From NCBI GenBank assembly GCA_947685225.1, contig CANTUV010000035.1:3045501-3109500 (forward strand): a stretch of DNA of 64,000 nt. Reading direction: 5' to 3'. Source of the stretch: Garcia nutans (Eukaryota > Streptophyta > Magnoliopsida > Malpighiales > Euphorbiaceae). Below are positions 1 through 10,436 of this stretch, in pieces. Each line of letters begins with the position of its first letter. The first letter of the stretch is position 1. The notes beneath the pieces are model-generated. The model was not told the origin of the DNA and did not search any database. It was given only the letters and a program-made list of their open reading frames with translations. The translations under genes and the position numbers were made by a program.

Positions 1-87
1 TCTCCTGTTGCTGGAGGTGAATTGGGTTATTGGAATCCAACATTTTCATGGTCTGATCTTCCTACAACTAACGGTGCATATCTTTAA
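1..87 (+). CDS. 3' end of a plus-strand gene, possibly a Dof-type transcription factor (partial)
   Basis: Frame 1 is open from the first base to TAA at 85-87, giving 28 residues that end in WSDLPTTNGAYL. The fragment is rich in Trp, Pro, Gly and Ser, like the C-terminus of a plant transcription factor. The Y-W-N and W-S/T-D-L pattern resembles the tails of some Dof zinc-finger proteins, but this is from memory and the diagnostic zinc finger would lie outside the window. Codon use is less AT-rich than the DNA that follows. The sequence after the stop looks like a 3' UTR (TTTCCTTT runs, then AT-rich DNA). The existence of a coding end is moderately sure; the family is a weak guess. Confidence 0.45.
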   Translation, partial: SPVAGGELGYWNPTFSWSDLPTTNGAYL

Positions 88-2666
88 GAACCCCATATTT
101 TTTTTTCCTTTAGAGTTTTCCTCTCTCTATATATATATTAATTCTAGGGTGGTTTGTTTGGGTTGTGGTATATGGATATGGCAGTAGAATCATTAGTTTC
201 TTTTCTTTTTCTCCTAATGTTTATTAACTATGTATGTGTTGAGGTGTGTTACTTTTTTTACAATTGATGTACCAATTAAGGACCAAGAAATGGTAGAAAT
301 TAATGGAAAAAATATATATTAGCTTCTTCAACGTTCGAAGAGATTTTATGGGTATTTATATTTAAGTCTTTTCTTGTTAAACAGTCATATGATTAATTAT
401 TATCTTGGTTAACTCAAAAGGACAATTTAGTGTTCCTGTTCATATATAGCTAAAGAGGTGGTGGTGGCATGGCGGCGGCGGCGGTTGTGGTGGCGGTGGT
501 GTTAACTGTTGTTCGGAATATGAAGATTCGTTTATTTATTTAATGATTTTTATTGCAAGAAAGTGATGAAACGAGTACTAAAAAGCATCCCGTGGGGAAG
601 AGTCTCCTCAAACAGCAATTTGATTCTCACAGTTGGGGAAAAAAGAGCCATCTACAGCCTTGGGTGTTGTGTCTGTCTGAGCTTCTCTGCTTCTTTCTTG
701 TAAAGAATTAATTTATTGTCATTTTTAATCACACTTCAGCTACTGAAAAATATACTCACCTCAATCTCTTTTCTTTTCCCACATGCATGTCTGTCTTAGA
801 TTAGCTTTAGGTTTTTAATCATCAAAGACTATATACATATATATATATATATATTCGTCATGAATTTTTCCAAATTTCATTAAGGTTTCTTGGGAAATAA
901 AAAAAGGAAGTTGCATAAAATATTATATTTTTCTGTGAAATTTTATTTTTAATATGCTTTATTTTTTTTAACAACTTCACACTGTTGAATTTGTAGAAGG
1001 AGAATGCTATGGGGTCAAGTTGTATTTTTATAAAAAAAAAATTATTTATATAGTATTTTTTAAAAATTTTTATTTACATGGTATATTTATAATTTTTTTT
1101 AATTATTTCCCAGAAAAAAAAATTTTAATAATATAATTAGTAATAAAATACATGAGATTGACTCTGGGAAAGGGCAGCTGTTAATAATAATTAATGATTA
1201 AGCATTAATCATGTTACTTTTTCATTTTTTCAAACAAATTCAGATTTACAATGTGAACTAAACCAAGTTGCTTGATACGAAAAGTATCAAAGTGAATTAT
1301 GGCTGCAAAATGCTCAGGTGTTTCTTATAATCTAATTTGAGTTTAATATTAAATTTTAAAAAAAATATATAAAAAATATTAAAAATGAAATTGAGTTTTG
1401 CTCACAAACTTAATTGAATAAGTGGAATTAACTTCAATGTAATAAATAAATTTATTTTTTATATAGTTTAATTTTTTATATATAATTTATATTTCATGCG
1501 TATCAAATGTATATTTAATTGTTTTTTAGAAATAGTAAATAAAAGCATGCGATATCCTAAACAAAATGATTATCGAACTTACAATATTAACGGAATACTA
1601 CAAAAACATTTTCTTTTGAAGCATAAATAAATTACGTCAAAATGTTAAATGAAAACTTGAACAATATTTCAAGGGTTAATTATAAGTTTAGTAAATTGGA
1701 TATATTTACAAAATCTATGCACAGTGTTGTGCAAGAAAAAATAAAAAATACATAAATATTGTCACAAGTGGAAAATTTTAAACATAGAATAGTAAGTAGT
1801 AGATGTTTCCATTAACTCATTTTTTTAACAGAACTTCCTATTTACTATATAGTATTTTATTTAGAAAAAATATAATTAAAAAGGACACCCTACAAATAGG
1901 TAGGAAGTGGGATTTTCCTTTATTTGACCTTAATTAGATTATTAAATATTAATCATAGAAATTATTAGTAATGAAGGTTTGGTTACGTACGTAAACAAAT
2001 TTGTATGAGTGGAAACTTGCCAAAAGTAATTATGAATGCTATCCACACAACTAATTAATTAATCAATAAGATTGCTGTTTTTTATTTGAACACATAATAT
2101 ATCCCTTTGGTAAACTTGCTTTTAAATATCAGTTCAGAAAAAAAAAACTTGCTTTTAAATATTAATAAATATTGTAGTGATATTAAATTTATTTTTAGAG
2201 CGGTAAGATTTTCAATTTGATTAATTTACATTCATTAAAAAATAAAAATATATATTGCAATATGATTAACATTTTTTAATTAATTTAATTCAAATTTAAA
2301 TTAAAGATTTTTTAATATAATAATATATATGAAGAAATGGAGTTGTACATCAAAATATAATATAGTGATAAACGTATATTCTCTTTAATATAGTAAATTC
2401 AGAATTGATTTTTAAAAAATAACTTATAACAAAAAAGAATTATTTGGAAAACCCAAAAGAAAAATGATATTTTAATTATAGGTGGGAAAGAGTTTATTAC
2501 AAAATACATATGGGGTAGGAAGAAACTTCAAACAAATAACGATGGAATTTTTTTTTTCTCCTTAATTTCCTCTTCACTAACAGTCACACCCTCGTAACTG
2601 ATTCAAGAAATTATCCAAAAAGAAAAAATCTAAAAACCCTAAAAATTACAGACAAATAAAAGACAT
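88..2666. other. AT-rich intergenic DNA
   Basis: Apart from the GGN tract there are only AT-rich runs, short (TA)n stretches such as 833-855, and no convincing reading frame. The final part (about 2560-2666) should be the 3' UTR of the minus-strand SKS gene. Confidence 0.6.
456..501 (+). repeat. GGT/GGC trinucleotide tract
   Basis: A G-rich run of GGT and GGC triplets stands alone in otherwise AT-rich DNA about 370 bases after the stop of the first gene. It could be in that gene's 3' UTR or be a relic of a Gly-rich coding repeat. No open frame supports a protein here. The four or more closely spaced GG pairs could also allow a G-quadruplex in RNA. Confidence 0.6.
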
Positions 2667-5600
2667 TTATTTCTGTGGAGGTTTAGCCAAGCCACAGAAC
2701 AAAGCATTTGGAGGAATATCAGTCTCAGTGAAGAGGCTGTGTTCATTGTTCCAAACCCTAATATACAATTGTTGCCCTAAATATCTTCTTGACCATATTG
2801 CTGACCTCAAATTCCACATTCCTTTATTGTCCAATGACACCAATATTGCACTCCATGAATTGGGATATACCTGTAATTAATTAATTTATTCTATTAATTA
2901 TTAATATTTCAATTTATCTTTTAAATTACTCATGGGATAATTATAAGATAAATTTTATGCATAATATTAGGTTATTTTCAATTTAATTAAGATTGGTGGT
3001 CCAAACCACCAAATTATGGATTCGATAGCTAGCCAGAAATGTAATATTTCTGCTTAGATTTCAAATTCATATATTAAGTTTATTTTCTTTTCACATATAA
3101 TTTATTAAAAATATTGATGGTATATATTAACTTTATGGAAGAAAATATAAATATTTATGCATATAATATATTTTCAAATACCTGAACAGTGTGCCTAGGA
3201 ACAGCATCATTTAAATTGTAAAGCTTCTTTCTCTTCCTCACTTCAGGACTCCATACACCAGAGCCATATCTGAAAATTTTAGAAAGCAAAACATAAATAT
3301 GTTAATATTTGTGAATTGTAACGATCGAATGTCTATCTCATAATATTAAAGCAAGTTAGAAAGTTCAAATATTTCCATCGTTTCCCCATTATGAAAGTTG
3401 GATGCACCAACAAGAAATAAATTTATGAAACTGATTATAAGGACATACCCAACAACATAGGAACTATATCCATCAAGATGCCAAGATTGGAGGGTGTTTT
3501 CTGTGTTTTGGAAAACAATTTCAACGAAGTCATGAAGTGTTGTTCCAATAACAGAGGTTCCAAGAACTGCGGAGGCATTGGTAGGTGAATCCTTGATTAA
3601 ATTCAAAGTAAAAACACCAGGAATGTTGAACCAGTCAGCAAGTTTCAATGGGGTTTTTGGGTCTACGTAGGAAATGCCATTAACAGCATATCTTGGCTTG
3701 CCACCAATGTTAGCTGCTGTATTGGCTAAAATAATTGTCCTCACAACTTGTATTGTCCCATAATGGAATGATCCTTGTGGATTAGGCCTTGCTGCATTTG
3801 CTGTCAAATTCAACCTGCTCCAAAATCAAATTTATAATAAAATTAATATATAATCCTCTCCAAGATTATAGGATTATAAGTTTGGACTTCACGCACAAAT
3901 TTATTTAATTCAACTCAACTAAGTCTAAATCTCAAACTAATTAGAATCAGTCACATAATTTTCCTTTTAATATTCTAAATGATTACAGACTATTATTTTC
4001 ATAAAGATATATAACGATAATATTTAGTATTTTTAAAATCGAATCAGGCACTGAACGAGATTGATAGTTGATCTACGATTCAACCAAGTTGACTCATATT
4101 CAATAATATATAATAATATATTATTGTTTTTTATGTATAGATATTCATAAAAAACCTAAAATTCATAGAATTTTTAAAATAAAAATTTTAAAAAATAAAA
4201 ATATACATCAACAACATCACATATTAAATCTAATAAATATAACAAATGAATCTAAAATTTTAAAATTCATCTTAAATTTCAATAATATGAATATTCAAAT
4301 TAGGTTAGGCATCACTTTATCTATTTGTATTAAAAAATGACTTAATATTTAGAAAATTAGTTGTCCAATTTATTTGGTTTCACTGATTCTAGTTGTTTTC
4401 TGTAAATTTAGTTTTTTAGATATTTTGAATTAGATTGATTTTTGGTTTCCTGTTAACTCAGTTTGACGATCCGATCCGGTCCAATTTTAAAAACACTGTT
4501 ATTCTGAACCAATTTTTTCCCTATTAATTCTTATTAATTGGAGAAATTTATTACCTGATGGTTCTAGCTTGCTTCATAGACCAATGAATGTGATAAGTTG
4601 GGCCAATAGGTAATGGCAAGGAAGGTGGAGTGGTGGAGCCAGCATACCGGAGAATGGCGGTGGTGTTGAGAATGGGCTTGGTGAAACGAGAAGAGGCAAC
4701 AATGTAGTAGTCTTTGGGTATACCATTTAATGTAATTAAAACGGCTATAGATTGACCTGGATGAACATCAATTGACTCGTAAACTTCTTGCAGAGTATGA
4801 GCTCCTTCAACTTCAACTAAGGTCATTGAGTGGCCTTGGATTCTGAAGTTTATTGAGGTTTCAGTTCCCACATTTGAAACCCTCAACTTGTAAATTTTCC
4901 CTGGAAAATTAAGATCATCGAATTTTTCAATTCTAAACTCCCTCCTTATCGTATTTTTAAAAAAATTTTACTTTGCTGTCAGGAGTTTTTTATCCACGAT
5001 AATCTAATAATAAACTACTAGAAGAAGTTGTTGTGTGTATATTGTATGAAATTAATAAATTTATAAATTAATCAAAAAATTTTGATAAATTTAATAATAA
5101 TTTTCTAAATTGATAAATATATAAAATTTGAAATTTACAAAAACAACTTAAAAAATTATTAAAAAAATACTGTGCAACTAAAAAATTTATAAAAACTATA
5201 TATATTTCAAAATTTACAAAAATTTGAAATATTTTGAACATATATTAAGCATATTTTTAGTATATATCATAAAAATATAAAAAAATATTTTTGCAAAGAA
5301 ATAAAAATAAATTTTTAAATAAAAAAAAGTAATGCTTTATATAATTTCCTCTTTTTTATAGCAAATTTGTAAAAGTCCAACCTTTTTCACCAGTTAACAT
5401 AGCACCATCTTTAGGAAGCCCATTTATAAGAAGCCCATCAGGAAGAGGAAGAGAAAGTCCTTGGTCCAGTCTTTGCTGCAATACCTGGAAATTTAAAATG
5501 AAGATTTAATAATAATCAATTACCCCGATATCTTGACTATGGTATATATTACAATTTAATTATGTTTCTAATCAAAATGGGGTTTTTGATTAACAAACCT

Positions 5601-6420
5601 TATAGTCAGTGTTGTACCAGTCACTAATAAGCAAGTTAAATTCTTCAAATGGAATTGGGTATGGAATTGAAATGACAGATCTTGATTGAACATTGAAACC
5701 TCCATACCCACCTGCTAATCTTTGTATTCCCATTGATGGGAAGTAATTATAAGTTCCAATTTGATCTTTTGTTTGGAATTTGTATGTCCAATTTGAGTTT
5801 GGAGAAATTGGACAATTTGTCCCTAAAACTCCATCTTGCCATGTTGTCCTCCTTTGTTTGATTCCATTCCTAATTTCACATCAAGAAAAACTGATCAATT
5901 ATATATTGAGACAGAATCTAACAATAAATATATATTTCTTTGAGCAATAGACTTAATATTGATTGTCTCTATCTAGATATAAGTATCCAAAAAGAAAAAA
6001 AAATTTAAATCAATTAACTAACTTTTTGAGATACAAATTAATAATAAATATATATTTTTTTAAACAATAGGCTCAACATCGATTAACACTCTTCATGTAT
6101 AAATACTAAAAAAAAAGAAAATTTAGATCAATTAACTAATTTCATGATACTAAAATTTAAAATCCCTATACCCTTTTCCATTTTATCAATTAACTTGCAA
6201 TGTACCAAAACAGATTATAATTAAAATAGCAAATTAATATTCATTGAGTTTGAACACTAACCATGTAATGAGGAATGGTTCATCCAACTTGTTAATGACA
6301 TTTACAATTATATTCTCATTTGTAATACAGTCAATAGTTGGGCCGGGAAATTGTCCATTAATAAGAATACCCTGCAACAAAATTATATAGACAACAAAAA
6401 ATAAAATTTATATATCACTT

Positions 6421-6453
<33 letters not shown>

Positions 6454-6676
6454 CATCCACATAATTTATCAATAAATACATATTTTTCTTGAATAATAAA
6501 TTTAAGATATAATTAAAGTAAAAATGATTTACCCTTTGAGAAACACCAAGAGGAGAAATTTTGCCATAAGTAACTGTCCATGTATAATATCTATATGCAT
6601 CTTCTGCTTTCACCAAAATTCCACTAAACAAAGCCAATAATCCAACACAAAAATACAAGATATTCCCCTCCTTCAT
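2667..6676 (-). CDS. SKU5-similar multicopper-oxidase-like protein, copy 1 (SKS1; L-ascorbate oxidase homologue, pollen Bp10/NTP303 type)
   Basis: Eight exons on the minus strand join in frame: 6676-6533, 6371-6262, 5869-5599, 5484-5382, 4900-4555, 3814-3449, 3269-3182, 2870-2667 (543 codons plus TAA). Every intron is GT-AG. Residues 1-24 form a signal peptide (hydrophobic core LYFCVGLLALFSG, then KAEDAYRYYTWTVTYG), so the product is secreted or apoplastic. The three cupredoxin-like domains of the multicopper oxidase fold follow: INGQFPGP in domain 1, LRVSNVG in domain 2, LHDFVEIVFQN and SWHLDGY in domain 3. The laccase HWHG copper ligands are absent, as is usual in SKU5/SKS proteins, so oxidase activity is doubtful; family roles are cell expansion and pollen-tube growth. 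The C-terminus lacks a hydrophobic GPI tail. The gene looks intact. Intron 3815-4554 is absent from the paralogue and holds a MITE. Confidence 0.92.
4024..4499. mobile_element. MITE-like insertion in the extra intron of SKS copy 1
   Basis: The intron contains a block whose left end (AGTATTTTTAAAATCGAATC) and the reverse complement of whose right end (CAGTGTTTTTAAAATTGGAC) match closely, which gives imperfect terminal inverted repeats. A related block lies at about 36868-37990 in this window and shares AT-rich internal stretches. No coding capacity is seen. The superfamily and exact target-site duplication are not resolved. Confidence 0.55.
6422..6451. repeat. (AAT)n microsatellite in SKS1 intron 1
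   Basis: About ten uninterrupted ATA/AAT triplets lie in the first coding intron, just after the splice donor at 6532. It is likely length-polymorphic and useful as a marker. Confidence 0.9.
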
Positions 6677-6710
6677 TTTGGTGCAAAATATTTCTCCAAT
6701 TTCTAGTTAC

Positions 6711-6924
6711 CTACCACACAAAAAATAAATAAATAAATAAATATACGTTCTACTACACAATAAATAATATAAAAAAAAGGAACATAAAAATACTATTTAT
6801 TCATTTAAACGAATAATCTAGCAATTAAACATTTGAAAACAACCTCTTTTTTTTTTTTACTTTGAAATGTGTAATTAATCAATAAAATTGAAAAAGATTG
6901 ACAAGGAAAAAGAAAATTATATAC
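6711..6924 (-). other. Probable 5' UTR intron of SKS copy 1
   Basis: On the minus strand AATTAG|GTATAT (donor at 6924-6923) and a T-rich acceptor ending in GTGGTAG (6712-6711) flank AT-rich DNA just upstream of the ATG at 6676. The second SKS gene shows a similar leader intron, which supports the reading. No transcript evidence is available. Confidence 0.45.
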
Positions 6925-7380
6925 CTAATTTAGAGAATTAAGAGGCAAAACTCCAATCAAATGAGAAGTAGAGAAACATTGAGAAAATGTCAGAAGTTCT
7001 CTTCAATATATATATATATATATATGTTTGTAAATATGTATACACGAAAACCAAGAAATCTAAATTCATTTGCGGCGCACTTTAAGCTCTCTATTTCACA
7101 ACTACAGCTCATTTTGAGCTCAGAATTGTTAAATTAATTAGTAAGGCCAACCATCGCACTAAAATAAAGTAGTTTTAACTTTAAAATAAAGTAAACAGTA
7201 TATTATTATCTCCAACCATTTACACTATTTTTATTTTTAAAAAGTATATTCTTTCTAAAAATAAAATATTCTTTATATCATTTTTATTTATTTATAAAAT
7301 AATAAATAATCATAAATTTTAATCATTTATATAAATAATAATTATTAATATAGCATAAATAAAATAAAATAATTAAAAAT

Positions 7381-7480
7381 AATTAAGTGTGTGTTGTATT
7401 TTTAAGTTGTTTAAAATTTAATTAAGTATGTGTTGTATTTTGAAGTTGTTTAAATTTTAATTAAGTATGTGTTGTATTGT
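7381..7480 (+). repeat. 39-bp tandem repeat, about 2.6 copies
   Basis: The unit starts AATTAAGTATGTGTTGTATT and runs through AAGTTGTTTAAA. Copies are at about 7381-7419, 7420-7458 and 7459-7480 (partial) with a few substitutions. The array is internal to the MITE at 7145-8000. Confidence 0.85.
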
Positions 7481-7852
7481 TTAATTTATAATTTATATTT
7501 TTATAATTTTAATATTATCAAAAAATTATTAAAATTTATTTTAAAATTTTATATTTTTTTATTACTTAAAATAAAAAATTAAATAAATTAATGAAATAAA
7601 TAAATAAATAAAAATTAATATTTGTAAATTAATAATAATTAATAAATACATAACAAATTATATTTATTATATTAATTAAAAAAATTTATAATATTTAATT
7701 AATAATAATTAAAAAAATTATTCAACTATTATATTTTCCTTTCTTCCTTCCTCTGCGTCTCTTTCTTTCTTCATTTCCTTTTCTTTTCTTTGTTCTCTGT
7801 ATCTCTTCCTTTTCTTTTCCATCTTCGTTTTCCTGCTTTTCTTTCTTCTTTT

Positions 7853-7901
7853 AACATAGCGCAGCTACAGTGCTGCGCTATGTTTGGCGCAGCACTGTAG
7901 C
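7853..7901. repeat. Two overlapping perfect hairpins (mutually exclusive)
   Basis: A 13-bp perfect stem pairs 7853-7865 (AACATAGCGCAGC) with 7872-7884 across a 6-base loop. A 15-bp perfect stem pairs 7864-7878 (GCTACAGTGCTGCGC) with 7887-7901 across an 8-base loop. The middle segment is shared, so only one can form at a time. It is GC-rich in very AT-rich DNA, near the right end of the MITE, and may be a subterminal repeat of that element. Confidence 0.85.
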
Positions 7902-8000
7902 ATCCATTCAATTTGACGCAATGAATAACGAACGATTGAAGTGAATTTTGAAAAAAAATTGCTCTATAATGGCGTTTTAAAGCTGCCGTTGGAGATGGCC

Positions 8001-9472
8001 TAATTCAGTTGACTATAATTTTTGAATTTTCTGTAAACATTTAAATTTATATATTTATAGATGTAATCTTCAATCTTAATTAATTTCTTAATTTTGAAAA
8101 GCAAATTAAGTAAAGAAGCAGATAATATCTCTGCGCATTGAAGTTGCTAGATTTGGATTCGTCGGTGCGGTGGCGGTGGCGGGAAGGATCTAAAGAAGCG
8201 AGAGCGGCGCAGCCGAGTACGGATCAAACATTATATTAATAATGCCAACTTAATCAATTATATTTATCAAATTTTTCAATACAAAACGCGTATGTTGTTA
8301 ATTAATTAATGATTTCAAACCCCCCCCAAGACTGTGGCCTGGGTTTGCACTGTCTTTTTCTTTTCTTTTCTTTACATTTTTACAGAGCTTCGAGAATTCC
8401 TTCTTAAGTAACTTTCATAATTTTCTGTACATATTGTATAATAAGAGCATAAAATTAAAAGCTTTCAAAGTTAAATTCTTCCTAACTCGAAAATATATGA
8501 ATTAATTAAAAATATATAAAATTTTTATTGAATTTAATTTGACATTCTAAATATTTAGTAGAGTACTAAATTTGATTAATCCGACCAATACACAATCATA
8601 TACTTAATTATAATCATAAGTAATTATTAAAAATTATGATAAATATGAAAAGATATAACATAAATTTAAATATAGTTAAATGGCATTATAGAATATTTTA
8701 TATTATTTGTACAAACTATATTTGATTTTCAACACTAGATTATTATAAAATAAAAAATTCAATATTGATAGAGAAATTCAATATAAATGAAAAATTAATA
8801 AGAAATAAAGTGATAATTAATTAACAAGTGAAAGTAATTATAATTAATTTTAAGTTCATGAACATTTATTAAGTGATAATAATTCGATTAGGATTTAAGA
8901 AATGGCATATACATATATATATATATATATAGCAAGCTCATAGCTTAGAATACAAAAATAAAAGAGAATTTGATGGATGAACTTCCTATTATTCCTATTC
9001 ATCCTATGAAAGAGTAGCAATTAGAAGTCAACTGATAAGAAGTGGATTTAGATATAATTATAAATAAATAAAATAAATCATATTTCAAGGATAGATCTCA
9101 TGCACAAAACAATTAATAAATTGCACATGATCAGACCAATGGCTTTTGTATATATTACACCACTTTAATTCCAACACATGTGATATTTAAATTCTTACTT
9201 CTGATCACCATGTGCTCATCGTTCTTTATATACATTAAAATTCATAATATCATCAAATTATTTGCAAATTATGCTGCATTTTATCAAATAAATTAATCCT
9301 TGTACTGGGATGTATATATATATATATATTCAAACCGAGTTGAGTCATATTTATTTTTTGTTTTTAGTCTGATTCAAATATAATTCGAGTTTGACTGTTT
9401 AACCTGCAGTTTAGCCATAAGTTTGGACGGGCCGAGTTATTTCAAATTAGGTAAATCAATCGAGTCAACGAG

Positions 9473-9508
<36 letters not shown>

Positions 9509-10106
9509 ACGCGCGCGTGTGTGTACAATGTCGGGTCGGGCCGGATTGTTTTTAGGAGATTTTACTTGGACCCAACCAAAGATATACTCGAGTTTCATAT
9601 TGACATTCGAGATTTGACGGCTGAGTTGGGTTGAGCCCAATTAATTGGGCTATCAGGCCGGATCAAGAGCCCGATCCATCTATGCCAATAGTTTGATGTG
9701 ATTTTGGATGAGCACTTTGGGCCTCTGTTTCAAACCCAGCAGCTTAACAACCCATCGAGTCAATGAGCGATTAGCCTTGAGTAACTCAGAAGCCATTTGG
9801 ATGAGCAGTTAGGAGCAATCTTTAACATTTGTGTTTCTAATTATTAGTATTTGATATTTGGTAAAAATTAAATTTTAAAATTTATATGAAATGCTAAAAG
9901 TTTGAAAATTTTAATGGATGGCATTTGATTATTCAGTCATTAATAGCTAACGATTTTTAACTGTAATTGTCGAATCAAACAGATTTTTAAAATAAAAACT
10001 CAAATGGAGTTTCTATATTTTTACCAAGTACAGTGTTTTGATGAGTAGGTTTCAAATATTAATTATGTTTTTGTTTTAACAGAAATATTGATTATGTTAT
10101 TAATAT
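8001..10106. other. AT-rich intergenic DNA with simple repeats
   Basis: No supported gene. It contains (TA)n runs at about 8911-8931 and 9311-9330 and a short C-run near 8321. A GC-richer patch at 9331-9700 has repeated GAGT/CCGA-type words, like the degenerate nonautonomous elements at 37216-37880. The promoter and leader of SKS copy 1 lie to the left of this stretch. Confidence 0.5.
9474..9527. repeat. 54-base perfect alternating pyrimidine-purine tract (TA)n-(CG/CA)n
   Basis: From 9474 to 9527 the sequence alternates pyrimidine and purine without a break. About 30 bases are TA repeats, followed by TGCGCACGCGCGCGTGTGTG and TACA. The CG/TG half is a strong candidate for Z-DNA under supercoiling, and the TA half for cruciform or easy melting. 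It is also a composite microsatellite. Confidence 0.9.
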
Positions 10107-10425
10107 TGTTAGTTTCTTAGAATACGAGTAATAGAAAGCAAGGAATAAGGATAATAAAAAAATGTGTTGGAAAAATATGTATATTTTTTTATTAAACTGA
10201 ACATTGCCTATATACAGAAAAATTCAGCCAACACTTCCTTAAATTAAGCAACTAAATGGAGCATATTTACAGGTTTAACAAACTCCTAAAAATCAGCAAC
10301 TAATCAGTCATTACATTTTGAAAGAGTCAAATAAAAACTAAAAGATTAAAATATGATAGATATAAAAAATTCAAGGTGAAATATTGATCAAGTCTTGTTG
10401 CAGTAATTTAAGCAACCCTTCAACA
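10107..10425 (-). repeat. 3' LTR of copia element 1
   Basis: A 319-bp LTR with TG...CA ends, matched along its length by 14376-15055 once the LINE insertion is removed. On the minus strand it starts TGTTGAAGGGTTGCT. Substitutions against the other LTR are scattered throughout, so insertion is not recent. Confidence 0.9.
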
Positions 10426-10436
10426 CTCCTCCTTGC

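Larger units (their letters stand above)
7145..8000. mobile_element. Non-autonomous PIF/Harbinger-like MITE, 856 bp
   Basis: The block begins GGCCAACCATCG and its reverse-complemented end reads GGCCATCTCCAACGG. Both sides are flanked by TAA (7142-7144 and 8001-8003), the 3-bp TWA target duplication typical of PIF/Harbinger. It holds no transposase. Inside are a 39-bp tandem repeat (7381-7480), a 117-base pyrimidine-rich tract (7736-7852) and a GC-rich double hairpin (7853-7901). It lies upstream of SKS copy 1 and could affect its promoter. The terminal repeats beyond the first five bases are imperfect. Confidence 0.65.

Noticed and set aside
6383..6676. 97-codon minus frame with poly-Tyr end
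   Set aside because: The first 48 codons are SKS1 exon 1; the remainder is intron read-through across the (AAT)n tract after a good GT donor at 6532.
9423..9617. 64-codon plus frame with YIYIYI
   Set aside because: Produced by translating the (TA)n and (CG)n tract; no homology or gene context.
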